NCBI GenBank assembly: GCA_030374735.1
Contig: JASCIV010000241.1
Span: 1-29,353 of the forward strand
Direction: 5' to 3'
DNA from: Gracilaria caudata
Lineage: Eukaryota; Rhodophyta; Florideophyceae; Gracilariales; Gracilariaceae
Length of the DNA: 29,353 bases
Both the position numbers and the translations under genes were made by a program. Positions 17,498 to 26,540 of the stretch are shown piece by piece (positions within the stretch are counted from its first letter, which is position 1; each line of letters begins with the position of its first letter). The notes under the pieces are model-generated. The model did no database searches, was not told the DNA's origin, and saw only the letters and a list, made by a program, of their open reading frames with translations.

Positions 17498-19000
17498 TCA
17501 AACCGCCGCACTCATCTGCTCGCCAACTGGAGAGTTCGAATCCGCAACATCGCCCGATTCCTTCTCGTCTTCGTCCGTGAGTTTTCCTTCCACACCATTG
17601 TCCCCAACGTAATAGCCATCAGAATCAACGTTGAAAGAGCTTATGATGACGGTAAATGCGAGAGCACTGAAGAAATACACGGTGATAACTATGGACACAG
17701 AAAGTACTGCGATCGCCGGCCACGACTTCTCCTGACGTCCGAGGATGACAAAGTCGGGGTCGAAGATGAGTCCAAAGAAGAAGAACATATCCATGCTGCA
17801 TTGGTCTTCCTTTCCTTCGCATTCCATCTGAACCAAATGAAGCACAAACATGAAAGCCGTGAGCAAGGCCCACCCCACGCCGGCGACAAGAAGTAGCACC
17901 TTTCTGGAGCCTCTCAACGGTTTTAACAGACGCACGGTGCTCTCAAACAAGCACAGCACAGTAATGATAGAAAGTATGAATCCAAGGGTCATGGTAGAGA
18001 CACCAATCCATGTTATGTTCATGAGTGTGAACACGAATCCTACAAAGGTGAACAACAGAGCTGCGAGCGATAGTTGCTTCGCCTTGGACAACATCTTGGA
18101 ACGCGACGAGCGAATCAAACCCCAATTGATGCAGATGAACACGATTATAACAATCAACCAGTATCCGAAGTAGGTAGCCCACTCGACAAAGGTAGGCGTA
18201 TCCTGGTATCCAAACAGAGCACGCAACATAGCAAAGAATTCATTTTCCTTGTCATGACAGCAGCTCTTGGTAGACCACATGGTTGCATTGTACCAATCAC
18301 GTTCCTCGGAGGGCTTCCAGGGACCAAACCAGTCCACTTCCTGCAATTCATGGAAGGCATGACTCACCAATCCCGCGGCAAACGCCATCAACACAAAGCT
18401 AGACACAAGGAAGAACTTTAGAATATCCAGTTGAAGCAAACCCCTGAACACAAGGAAGGAAGCACCGATACCCACAATGATGGCGAGGATTCCTGGCAAG
18501 GGGATGGCGCGCCAGCCTCCGTTTTCGTCCGCGTTGGCAGTTCCGATGAGAAAGATAACGGTCTCAATACCCTCCCTCAACACTTGAACGAACACCATGA
18601 GGAAGATGGCCACCTTGCGCTGCACGGGACTCTTTTCTTCATCTTCCACGATATCATCGACTTCCTTTTCAATCTTGGAGCGCAAATTCTTGCCCAACAC
18701 CATCATCCAAACAATCATCCATGTGAGCAGTGAAGCGGCGACCAAGAACGCAATCCCCTCGAAGATCTTCTCCGTAGCACCCTTGAAAATCTGATCGCCC
18801 GTGGTCCATACAACAATTCCGAACGCAAGTCCAGCTATCAACGAGATTGCAATACCGGCAATGGCACCCAACCACACGAAGCGACGGTACTGCGTGGCAC
18901 CAATCTTATTGATGTACGCCAATACAATACCGACCACGAGACAAGCCTCCAACACTTCTCGCAAGACAATGAAAAACGCGGGGATCGAGAACACGCTCAT
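17498..19000 (-). CDS. FTR1: FTR1-family high-affinity iron permease
   Basis: The product has 500 residues with an ATG at 19000. The family's two iron-binding REXXE motifs are intact: REVLE (14-18) in helix 1 and REGIE (142-146) in helix 4. Core helices lie at about 5-30, 42-66, 82-104, 128-153, 168-188, 197-217 and 275-296. A charged loop at 104-126 and a large extracytosolic-type loop with paired Cys at ~220-270 (NAT site at 238) separate some of them. FTR1 proteins move Fe(III) across the plasma membrane together with a multicopper ferroxidase; no ferroxidase gene is in this window. Unusually, four further hydrophobic helices follow at ~308-330, 336-354, 366-392 and 427-456, before an acidic tail (~472-492). 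Fungal FTR1 usually ends after about 400 residues with a short tail. The start was placed at the first ATG, immediately before helix 1. Confidence 0.93.
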   Translation of the reverse strand: MSVFSIPAFFIVLREVLEACLVVGIVLAYINKIGATQYRRFVWLGAIAGIAISLIAGLAFGIVVWTTGDQIFKGATEKIFEGIAFLVAASLLTWMIVWMMVLGKNLRSKIEKEVDDIVEDEEKSPVQRKVAIFLMVFVQVLREGIETVIFLIGTANADENGGWRAIPLPGILAIIVGIGASFLVFRGLLQLDILKFFLVSSFVLMAFAAGLVSHAFHELQEVDWFGPWKPSEERDWYNATMWSTKSCCHDKENEFFAMLRALFGYQDTPTFVEWATYFGYWLIVIIVFICINWGLIRSSRSKMLSKAKQLSLAALLFTFVGFVFTLMNITWIGVSTMTLGFILSIITVLCLFESTVRLLKPLRGSRKVLLLVAGVGWALLTAFMFVLHLVQMECEGKEDQCSMDMFFFFGLIFDPDFVILGRQEKSWPAIAVLSVSIVITVYFFSALAFTVIISSFNVDSDGYYVGDNGVEGKLTDEDEKESGDVADSNSPVGEQMSAAV

Positions 19001-19289
19001 GGTGTTGGGCTCGAAAGTATCAGATCGCACTCAAAGAAAAGTTAAGCGGCCGATTAGCAAGTCTCGTGTGCACAGCGGTAAAGCAACCTGCTGTATGAAA
19101 CCAACGATAGGTTGTGTGAGGGGTGAAGGCACGTGATGATGCCATCTTCATAACCGCAGCGACCAAGCTGCTTAAAAGGTTAGAACGCACAGCGAGAGGA
19201 GCAGGCAATCTTGCGGCAATGGTAGTCGTGAGCTCGCAAAAAAGGGCAACGTACACATCACCGCGCGTCCAAGTGTACAAGTCAGGCAA

Positions 19290-19967
19290 TTGGTCCAAAC
19301 AGCCCGTTGTGAATACGTTAATGGATGTCTCGTGCGACAATCGTGCGGTATTCTTGCAGACGGCACGTTCCAGCTGCTCGGACGGCAAAAAGATGGCTCC
19401 ATTGCCCCGGAACAACTTTGTTTATTGGACGATCAAGCTTCTCTTCGGTACCAAAGAAGCACCCCACACCTTGTCCCATGTGTAGAAGACGGAAGTCACC
19501 AACCCTTGGTTCTGCAGTGCCTCTACCCACCGGCGGTACCGGCAGGGGAAGCGTTTCTGCACGGATATTTTAGTGGGCAGAGACATCGGTTCGAGAGAGG
19601 GATACTGCAAGTGCGTGCGTGTGAGACGTGTGCATCACGTGATCGTGCTCTTCAGAGGCGGATCGATGACTACCTGCCGGCCGGAGTCCGTTTCGCGTCG
19701 TGCCGCTGCGCGCCGTTTCTGTATCGCTGCGACAAACGCGAGGCGTGTGCGGGTCGCCTGCGTGACGCCTACGGCTTGAAACACGCTCTTTCCCGAACTC
19801 CAGTCGACCGCATTGCCGGTGCCTCATCGTTCTTGCAAGTGCACAGCGCACGAATTACAAAGCTTAGGTTCCACCGGCCCGGCCGGGGCTGCACAGGCCT
19901 GCGCGTTAAGCCAACCAAGCCGGGCTTGGTACCAATAAAGCGGATCTGCCCCACAAGTGCTCCATAA
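19290..19967 (+). CDS. possible coding exon, product unknown, start unresolved
   Basis: The frame is open from 19176 to the stop at 19965-19967, and contains no Met codon in that whole stretch. Its composition still looks protein-like (balanced, Cys-containing, segments such as CGILADGTFQLLGRQKDG and CETCASRDRALQRRIDDY), and it is transcriptionally divergent from the iron permease gene. A different frame has an ATG at 19219 that stops at 19485. If the gene is real, the start codon must come from an upstream exon or a frameshift separates it from the ATG at 19219. I recognise no family. TTAAAAG at about 19172-19178 could serve as a TATA-like element, and AATAAA near 19935 lies just before the stop. 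Confidence 0.3.
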   Translation: MVQTARCEYVNGCLVRQSCGILADGTFQLLGRQKDGSIAPEQLCLLDDQASLRYQRSTPHLVPCVEDGSHQPLVLQCLYPPAVPAGEAFLHGYFSGQRHRFERGILQVRACETCASRDRALQRRIDDYLPAGVRFASCRCAPFLYRCDKREACAGRLRDAYGLKHALSRTPVDRIAGASSFLQVHSARITKLRFHRPGRGCTGLRVKPTKPGLVPIKRICPTSAP

Positions 19968-20742
19968 TATGGCAATATTATTGACCCCTAAACCCCTTTA
20001 ATCTAATATCAATCAGAGCTTGGGGTTGGCCTGACGTCATCAAAGGTGTTTCTGCCACATAGGATGACAAAATTATGTGGAAGCAATTCTGCCCCTTAGA
20101 TAAAGAATCTAAAACTGAAGGTTTCTGTCTGAAGATCGCGAGGCTATTCGGCCAAGCTTGGAGCCTCGATTCAACACTTGTCAGTGTCTAGCACGCTCTT
20201 TGAGCCTTTGCTTGAGTAAATTTGTTTTTAAATCCCATTGCTTGACTATCCATTATGGCTCAGTGAACCAAAATGTGCCCTCCCCTGGAAGGTAGGCTGC
20301 ACGGCGCTCATCAACTCCAGTCGTGGTGGAAATACATTTTTATTGCGTGCACTGTAGAACTAGCCCCAATCAGGGCATCATTGTGTACTCTCTTGATTTC
20401 TATCAATTCACTTGCGGCCAGCGGCTGCTGGATAAGACGCAACACAGCACTTAATGGGGATGAACACGAATCATAGCCCAAAAGTCGATAGCGATGGAGA
20501 ATGAGGCAACATCAAAGGGTTGATACGGAGATGAAGGCAATAGTACTGAATCATGCAGAGAACGTATAAGATGATAGATAATTCCGTACTTGGGTAAGGT
20601 ATAATGGAGCAATTGGATTTTGAAAACGCGTGACTTCCGGCATACTGACAAAGAGGCCTGCTGGATGTTGTCAGAGATTGAAGCATTGGCAAGTGGGGTG
20701 AGGAAAAAGTGAATCAGGTAGCCCAACCACTTGGAACAAGGG
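19968..20742. other. intergenic region, no supported gene
   Basis: This ~775-bp stretch holds no frame I can support. It contains a perfect TGACGTCA palindrome at 20032-20039. The part after ~20450 is probably 3' flank of the proline-rich minus-strand gene. Confidence 0.5.
20032..20039. promoter_or_regulatory. TGACGTCA palindrome (CRE/bZIP-type site)
   Basis: This perfect 8-bp bZIP-type palindrome has no well-supported gene start within 200 bp, so its role is uncertain. Confidence 0.2.
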
Positions 20743-21054
20743 TCACTCCTGATCGAGCGAAGGTGGCAAACAAAACGGCGGCGGCGAAGGCGGAGGAAGT
20801 GGTTCCGTGTGAGGAGGTGTGGGGCTCGGAATGGGGACAAGCGGCGACGAAGGCTGTGGCGGAAGAAGAGGTTCGGTTTGGGGAGGGGTGGGCGGCGGAT
20901 TAGTGACGGGGGGCGACGAATGCTGTGGCGGATTGCACGGTGATTGCGAGTACGGCAAAGGCTCGACGGGGCTGGGGTTGGACATTTGGGGAGGAGGGCT
21001 GTTGGCTGGCACCGTGGGGTTGGGGTTCGGCATGGTCTTCGCTCGAGGGGTCAT
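20743..21054 (-). CDS. proline-rich small protein
   Basis: The product has 103 residues with an ATG at 21054 and is about 40% proline. Repeating units of the type PSPTPPHTEPLPPP and NPPPTPPQTEPLLPP point to an internally duplicated ~25-residue motif. There is no clear signal peptide, so an extensin-like wall role cannot be claimed. A TATA box at 21274-21280 on the same strand and a pyrimidine-rich leader between it and the ATG support transcription from this strand. The opposite strand is also open over much of the region (Gly-rich), a common side effect of Pro-rich coding. An additional spliced 3' exon is possible because long open frames continue downstream. Confidence is moderate because low-complexity sequence can stay open by chance. 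Confidence 0.45.
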   Translation of the reverse strand: MTPRAKTMPNPNPTVPANSPPPQMSNPSPVEPLPYSQSPCNPPQHSSPPVTNPPPTPPQTEPLLPPQPSSPLVPIPSPTPPHTEPLPPPSPPPFCLPPSLDQE

Positions 21055-21245
21055 GATTTTTGGATGGCGATGGGAAGAAGAGGAGAAGGGATGAAAGGGA
21101 TGAAGGGTATGAAAGGAAAGAGGGAGCAGACGGGATGAAGGGAAGGAGAGGAAGAAGGTGAAGGAAGGGAAGAAAGTTGGGAAGGAGAAGACAGCGGCAG
21201 AGTGCGTGATAAAGTGGGAGAAGAGTACGACTAGAGATAATGGGG
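21055..21245 (-). other. polypyrimidine leader (polypurine on the plus strand)
   Basis: Between the TATA box and the ATG of the proline-rich gene the minus strand is almost entirely C/T, most purely around 21065-21190. It is built from imprecise repeats of GGGATGAA-like units on the plus strand. It may be a pyrimidine-rich 5' untranslated region and could form triplex DNA. Confidence 0.45.
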
Positions 21246-21273
21246 GAGGTGAAGAGCGGGTAAGAGCAATGCA

Positions 21274-21280
21274 TTTATAG
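21274..21280 (-). promoter_or_regulatory. TATA box of the proline-rich gene
   Basis: The minus strand reads CTATAAA here, about 220 bp upstream of the ATG at 21054. This predicts transcription beginning near 21245. Confidence 0.45.
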
Positions 21281-21695
21281 ATGCCGTGTTCAGGTACGGA
21301 AAGTGGCTAATGGACATTAGCATCAGAACAGAAGGTGACAGGATGTCGGGAAAGCTCATCAAGATTGTGAAATCAATGGAGACTTTTCTGAGCTCAAGGG
21401 ACGTGGCAAAGATGTTGGCGTGACGCAGCATTCATTCTCGAATCAGGACTCCTGAGGCAAAGCAGGCGAGTTGTGGGTAGTTTGCTCCTAATCCATAAAG
21501 CAGCGTGCAGCAGCATGCGGCATACTCGCTGAAGAAAAGAGTTTTGGATAGCTTCTCATAACGTGCGCTCTGTTGGATTGGTTCGGGAAGCACTGTCACG
21601 CATGTGCGGAGTACGGGCAAAGGGAGGCGCAACTAAGCGCATGTTCCAGAAACTCAAGAGGAAAGCAATAGAAATAAATGGAAAGCTAAACGATG

Positions 21696-21703
21696 TGACG
21701 TCA
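21696..21703. promoter_or_regulatory. TGACGTCA palindrome (CRE/bZIP-type site)
   Basis: This is the third perfect TGACGTCA in the window, about 420 bp upstream of the proline-rich gene's TATA box. Confidence 0.2.
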
Positions 21704-22269
21704 TAGCATGAAAGCGCAAAGCACGCATGATGCCATGGACGCACGTGGATGCGTCGGTTCGAGACGCTGACACTCGCGTGCTTGGCTACCGTTGTTGGAG
21801 CAGGAGCAGCCAATGTAGAGCAAGATATGTCGCACGCACGCATTGATGCTCGTTAAAGGCTTTACGGAAATGCACTGCTGCACGCCGGTCCGAGCGCGGA
21901 GGTTTCAAAAGTGCTGGAAACGCAACGATACCCGACAGCTGCCAATCATTCTCTTGAACTCGTGGTACAAGGGTAGCGTTCTAACCCTCTTATCTTCTTC
22001 TCATACATAAGATACGCACGCAGAAAGGAGGAGTCGCATCGACACGTCGCAGAGGACAGCGAGCAGCACAGGGAGAGGCGATTCTTGGACCGGTATTCGT
22101 GGGGGGGAGGCTCACCGATGGCGGACGACCACAATATTTTGCACTGTTGGCATTCCCACGCGTATAAGTATCTTTCTTTGCTACACGTCACTTTCAGCCG
22201 ATCGGCTCAAAACAGTCTCACAACAATGATTGTTCAGCTCAGTGAACATTTTTTTTTAAAAAAGCGTGA

Positions 22270-22290
22270 TTTTCGTAATAATTACGAAAA
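22270..22290. repeat. 21-nt perfect palindrome
   Basis: The arms 22270-22279 and 22281-22290 are exact reverse complements around one central A. Directly upstream is a T-run followed by an A-run. It may form a small cruciform or RNA hairpin. Confidence 0.4.
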
Positions 22291-22907
22291 AGGAACTAAA
22301 TTTATGGGCAAAAGCTACCACGTTTCAGCGTTGGAAAAAACAATCCCTTGTCGACTGCAGCTGCCGTCCATGCGTCACGAGCGTGCAGCGCCATCTTGCT
22401 GAAGCCACATCATATCGCCTCGCGGTATACCGCTGTTCCTACGCGGGAATTTGAAGGTGCCATGGGAAGATGTTTTGAATATCAAACTCTTCTCACGGTG
22501 ACGGTCAGTTAAGCTCTTGTGCTCTTTGGGCTGCAACACTTGTCCGATGCGCTATCAGCATTTGAATCCAAGGTGGCACGAGCCAAAGCCCAGAGAAGAA
22601 GAGCGTTGGTTTACACTAATTGTAGATGGCCTGTTAGAGGTACAAACTGTGACAAACGCATCGAGGGAGGGCAGTCTCCCAGACTCCTTTACAAGAACAT
22701 CTACAAAATTAACACAGCTCCAACGTTAATATGACAGCTAAACTTCGTTTGCTTCGGCCCCATCGAGTTTCGTATGGGAGTGTAGGAGCCTACCACAAGT
22801 TCGCATCGAATTTCAAACTCGGTTCCGCCTCCGCTTATGTGAACTCACTACAAGTATTGCTGTCCACGTCTCTTGACTGTCTGGCCGGACATCCTTTGTA
22901 GCCCATT

Positions 22908-22954
22908 AAATGCCTCGTTGCTGCGACAAATTTTGTCGCAGCAACGAGGCATTT
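22908..22954. repeat. 47-nt perfect palindrome
   Basis: The arms 22908-22930 and 22932-22954 (23 bp each) are exact reverse complements with a single T (22931) between them. The inner part reads GCTGCGACAAA/TTTGTCGCAGC. It would form a perfect cruciform or hairpin. No flanking duplication or coding frame explains it. Confidence 0.8.
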
Positions 22955-23700
22955 TAGCATCCTCTAGTCTTTTGGCGCCCCCCCATTTAATTCATTACTA
23001 TGACCTCCAACATATCAGCTAGGCCCACGCGACACACATCCCTTACTGCGAATAATCTTCCGCCAACACAGAAGTGTGTCCCGGAGTTTAGAGCTAAACA
23101 TCACAGTTGATGATTCAAGCTCATGATGTAGATGCTTGTGGTGCTGTCAGCTGCAGATGACAGTCACAAGGAGTCACGATAACATCTCCGCAGTGCCAGC
23201 TCGGGGTCACATGCACTGGAGCGGCCATAGCTCAATCGGTAACCACTTTCGTGTGCTTTTTGCGTGAGCTCGGGGTCCGTGTTTCGAACCCCAGCTCTGC
23301 CTTGCTCCCTTCCGTTCACCACAATGCTCTTGTGCGCTGCGAGGCCCGGATTCTGGCAAATATGCGCACTGATGACGCTGTAAACGCTGCATGGGTATCA
23401 AGAATTTGCCTTCCTCATCTATGCGCAGTAGGTAATGATTTGTAGTCCATCGAAACTGGCACTTATGATGCTCAACGTATCTCTACTCAAGTAAAGATAT
23501 AGATCATCGTTCTCTTCGGCAAACCAATTTTTGGATACAATACATTTCTTCTGTGCGTCTGCACTTTTTGCACCTTGCTGTACAACCCTCACGTTCCCTT
23601 GTCCACGACGGACTCCGGCAGCGACACTGGAGTACCGCGCACCGAGTCTGTGGCTCAAACCAGCTGCCGTTTGATACTTCCTCCGCCACCTCCTTCGAGA
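22955..23700. other. intergenic region with a tRNA-like element
   Basis: Apart from the tRNA-like sequence at 23221-23309 I see nothing that can be called. The last ~200 bases should contain the promoter of the membrane protein gene at 23701; no clear TATA box is present. Confidence 0.5.
23221..23309 (+). repeat. tRNA-like sequence (SINE head or tRNA relic)
   Basis: An A-box-like TAGCTCAATCGGT at 23228-23240 and a B-box-like GTTTCGAACCCC at about 23281-23292 occur in the right order, ~50 bp apart. GCTC (23230-23233) could pair with GAGC (23266-23269), but only across a long D-loop. A normal anticodon stem and T-stem cannot be drawn and the acceptor ends do not pair. It is therefore more likely a tRNA-derived SINE head or a decayed tRNA than a working tRNA. 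A heavily interrupted tRNA is possible given the tRNA-Ala in this window. Confidence 0.4.
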
Positions 23701-25035
23701 ATGCTGGAGATCCCTTTCGGAAACGGGGTTGTCGCCGCCCTCATCTTTGTCCTTTTCGAACTAGCGGTCTTCCCAGTGCTTCTGAGCTCCACCAGCAAAG
23801 CAGCCTTGTTATTTCTACTTGCTGACGCGAAAAAGGGGAAGGAAATTCAAGTGGAGACCATAAAATTTCCGCTCTGGAGCGAGGGCCCTTTTCGTCGTCA
23901 ACGCTCACATTCGTTTCTCTTGGTCCTTCGAATTATTTGCATTGCGATTCCTGTTTATCTGGAGTCAAGACTTATATCTCGCGAGGTGCCCAAGCGAGTC
24001 TCCAGTCGTATTCAGAATGCATTTGTCGTGGCGCCTCAGAACGACTGGATCGAGTACCAAAACCGTTTAGAGGAACCCATAATCATCCTACGAGAGAACG
24101 CCGGGCAGGTCTCTGATCGTTGTGTGCAATCAAGCGAGGACGATTGGGTGAGTGCGAGAACTGCAAATGTTACATACGCTTCGAACAGGTGCATACAGAG
24201 ATTGACATGCGTCAATGGCACAGCAAGACGTTTTTTTCGTCCGGTTGATGAATTGCCACCTTTTGTGCATGCTTCAGACATTGTCGGCTTTCCGTCAAAA
24301 CATGAGAAGAGTATTACTGTCTTGATGGGTTGAATTCAGGGGTCTCTTGCTGCATTTCCACCTTCGCCGGGCCGATCTTTTGCGTGAAGCTGATGTTGAT
24401 GCCGACGATGAGCGTATGATGTATGAAGTGAAGAATGTAACCGTGACGAACTTGAAAGGAATAGAATGTTTCACGACCAGGTCGTTGCATTCTTCGTTCG
24501 TAGATGATGGCATAGCCGTATCATTGATGTGCCAGAATGTGACAGGACGCAATGTGGAGTACCCTTGTACTGTTTTGTGGCAGATAAGGGTGTTGTGAAG
24601 CCAATCAGCAATGAAACAAGCGGGGATAATGCAAACGCGACAACAAGCTCCAATCAGAATAGGACACTTAGTATGGTGAATGGAAGGATTGATGGAGACC
24701 TGTATTTCGTGGGACGGTTACTATTCGAAGACGAAATCGTTTTGAATGCCGGACATTTTACTAACGTCGATTTCATCACTAATCTACCACTGGCCGTGCA
24801 AGACTTTCGTTCAGAGCTTCGACGGATTTTGTACTCGAGGGCGGACAATATTACTGTGAGTGTGATAGGAGAAGAAGTTTCACACCGAACGGTACTGGAC
24901 GTGGAGTTGATCGCCATTGGAGCCGCTGAAATTGTTTTGATTTTGCTGTTCGCACTAACGGTGGAGGTTGTTTGGCGAAAGAAATACAGGCACTTTGCAA
25001 GGCCAAACACTATAAATGGGCTTTCAAAATGCTAG
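23701..25035 (+). pseudogene. frameshifted gene for a glycosylated membrane protein
   Basis: The coding potential switches frame twice. Segment 1 (23701-~24325) has an ATG start, a hydrophobic stretch at residues 9-40, a second at ~71-87, then a lumenal or extracellular-type region with N-X-T sites and Cys. Segment 2 (~24326-24520) continues one frame over, with an NVT site. Segment 3 (~24517-25035) returns to the first frame. It carries several more N-X-T sites (NET, NAT, NRT, NIT), a C-terminal membrane helix (~24900-24975) and a basic tail. The two shifts have opposite sign and lie near 24326-24333 and 24515-24530. No intron with good splice sites bridges either one. The locus is either a pseudogene with two indels or a working gene with two sequencing errors. 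The predicted product has two N-terminal helices, a large glycosylated ectodomain and one C-terminal helix; I recognise no family. Confidence 0.55.
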
Positions 25036-25988
25036 GCGAATTCGAAAGAGCACTGTCTGATCACGGGCAGCCCGGGTGCGAAGAGGATCAACCTTAGGTT
25101 ATCGGGCTCGGGCTGGGAAAATTCAGAGCACTACTTGGAACCCACGGCCGCTGAAAGCGAAGACGAAGACAGTCAGTAACGTGAAGAAGGCATGTAGGCG
25201 CTTCGGCGGGTGGATGGGCTCTTGGGTGTTCCAGACTGAGCCTTTTCGTGACTAATTATTTTGGCAAAATGTAGACACTGGACTGACTACTCTGGCGGAG
25301 AAAGTAGTAATCATCTTATTTATTGATTATTTTTAGAGCCCTTTGACAACCAAATCTGACATTTTGGGGACTACTTGAGTTTTTATTTTGCCAGTTTGGT
25401 AGTCAGGTATACGCCCGTGAGAACTGCTAGTGCAGATACGATTTGAGTTTTTTTTTTTTGCAGGGAGCGAGAAATACAGAGTTTCATGCGATTTTCTTTG
25501 GATCTGCTCCCCTCCGATGATTGAACACAGACGATGGAGGCAAAACAACGTCGTGGACTGGCGGGCGATACACGCGTGATAGCCGTGGCCGCCGGCGGAT
25601 GTGTCGAGGCTGCCAGTACACTTCGATGTGGATTGCACGCGCGAGGCACGTGCTGTGTCAGTCAGCCACAATTGCAGTGCTCCTCCCAAGCGCGCCCAAT
25701 GAGCGCTTTGCTTACACCGTCCCACCGCACCCACTGTCGGCTGCGTTCCAAACAACGTTTTTGCGCACGGGCCAGCTGCCAAATTTCTGGACGCCGCGTC
25801 CTTTGCGCGCGCATTTCGTTCCGTTCAATTGCGAGCGCGCCTACTCAAAGCGTGCGCGGCGCACTCGTTGCCCCTTCGCTCTCCCAATTCCCCCCCCCCA
25901 CCCCCCCTCTGCAGTTTGCATAACCTTGGCTCCACCGTCTTCGTTTGCCTTGCTGCTACTCCTATCTTGGTTCTTACTCGTCCGCCGC
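25036..25988. other. region upstream of the Tudor-like gene
   Basis: The frame of the downstream gene is open from ~25521, but without a convincing ATG start, and its composition (Arg-rich, then Pro/Leu-rich) does not look like a continuous domain. A C10-A-C7 run lies at 25890-25907. I read this as promoter plus leader; a longer N-terminus beginning at an ATG near 25599 cannot be excluded. Confidence 0.4.
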
Positions 25989-26540
25989 ATGTGTCCTCGA
26001 GCTTCTCTCGCCCGTGTGGTGGTCGGCTGCCCCATAGAGGTGTACTGGCCGCTGGACAACGTATTTTACAAAGGTGTGGTGGCACGCTCGTTGCCCAACG
26101 CACTGCACGTCGTTCTCTACGATGATGGTATACAGGAGACTCTAAACCTTTGCAAGGAGCGCTACCGGCTCATTCCCTCCAAAACACTCACACGCACATC
26201 GGCCGAGGAGAATTCCCGTGAGGCAAGCCCATCTGAAGCAAAGAAACGCTCGCTCAAGATGGACTTGGTCACGTACACCCCGCCGGCATTGCCGCCCAGA
26301 AAACGCTTCCGAACTCGTTTGGTTCGCTCCAAACGGTTGTCGAAACACACTGTCTCACGCCTGCCAAAGGTGCTTCTGAAGCAACGCCTTCGGCCCTCGC
26401 GACCTATGCACTTTGAACGGAAAAAACCTCCGCGACGGGGAGATGTCCTTTCAGAACTCTCGGACTACCCAAGCTCGTCACCAGACTATGCCGTGCCGCA
26501 CAGAACGGCTACGCTACCAAATTACATCCCGCCCTCATAG
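25989..26540 (+). CDS. Tudor-like domain protein
   Basis: From the ATG at 25989 the product has 183 residues. Residues ~11-62 read as a Tudor-type small barrel: GCPIEVYWPLDNVFYKG (13-29), a strand with HVVLYDDG (40-47), then the E-x-L-x-L...ER ending (50-60). The pattern V-x-W-x-x-D-x-x-F-Y-K-G...V-x-Y-D-D-G is typical of Tudor domains that bind methylated lysine or arginine, as in PDS5-like and related chromatin proteins. The remaining ~120 residues are basic, Ser/Pro-rich and probably disordered, fitting contact with DNA or RNA. A nuclear chromatin-associated role is inferred. The start was chosen because the domain begins soon after it. The same frame stays open upstream and could add up to 130 residues. 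Confidence 0.7.
   Translation: MCPRASLARVVVGCPIEVYWPLDNVFYKGVVARSLPNALHVVLYDDGIQETLNLCKERYRLIPSKTLTRTSAEENSREASPSEAKKRSLKMDLVTYTPPALPPRKRFRTRLVRSKRLSKHTVSRLPKVLLKQRLRPSRPMHFERKKPPRRGDVLSELSDYPSSSPDYAVPHRTATLPNYIPPS

Larger units (their letters stand above)
21281..22907. other. intergenic region, no supported gene
   Basis: Short frames occur on both strands but none has a recognisable domain. The best-looking, around 22519-22734 (+), overlaps a second open frame and lacks an ATG. The stretch contains a TGACGTCA site at 21696-21703 and a 10-bp-arm perfect palindrome at 22270-22290, preceded by a T9/A6 tract. Confidence 0.5.

Noticed and set aside
20819..21094. Gly-rich plus-strand frame opposite the proline-rich gene
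   Set aside because: It is the complementary reading of Pro-rich codons. The TATA box and pyrimidine-rich leader favour the minus strand.
21750..21775. GGTTCGA with flanking GCGTC/GACGC as a tRNA T-arm
   Set aside because: In a correct T-arm alignment the stem does not pair, and no A box or acceptor lies upstream.
24311..24339. 29-nt GT...CAG stretch as a micro-intron explaining the first frame change
   Set aside because: Removing it leads into a frame that stops within ~25 codons, not into the open frame that follows, so it does not repair the gene.
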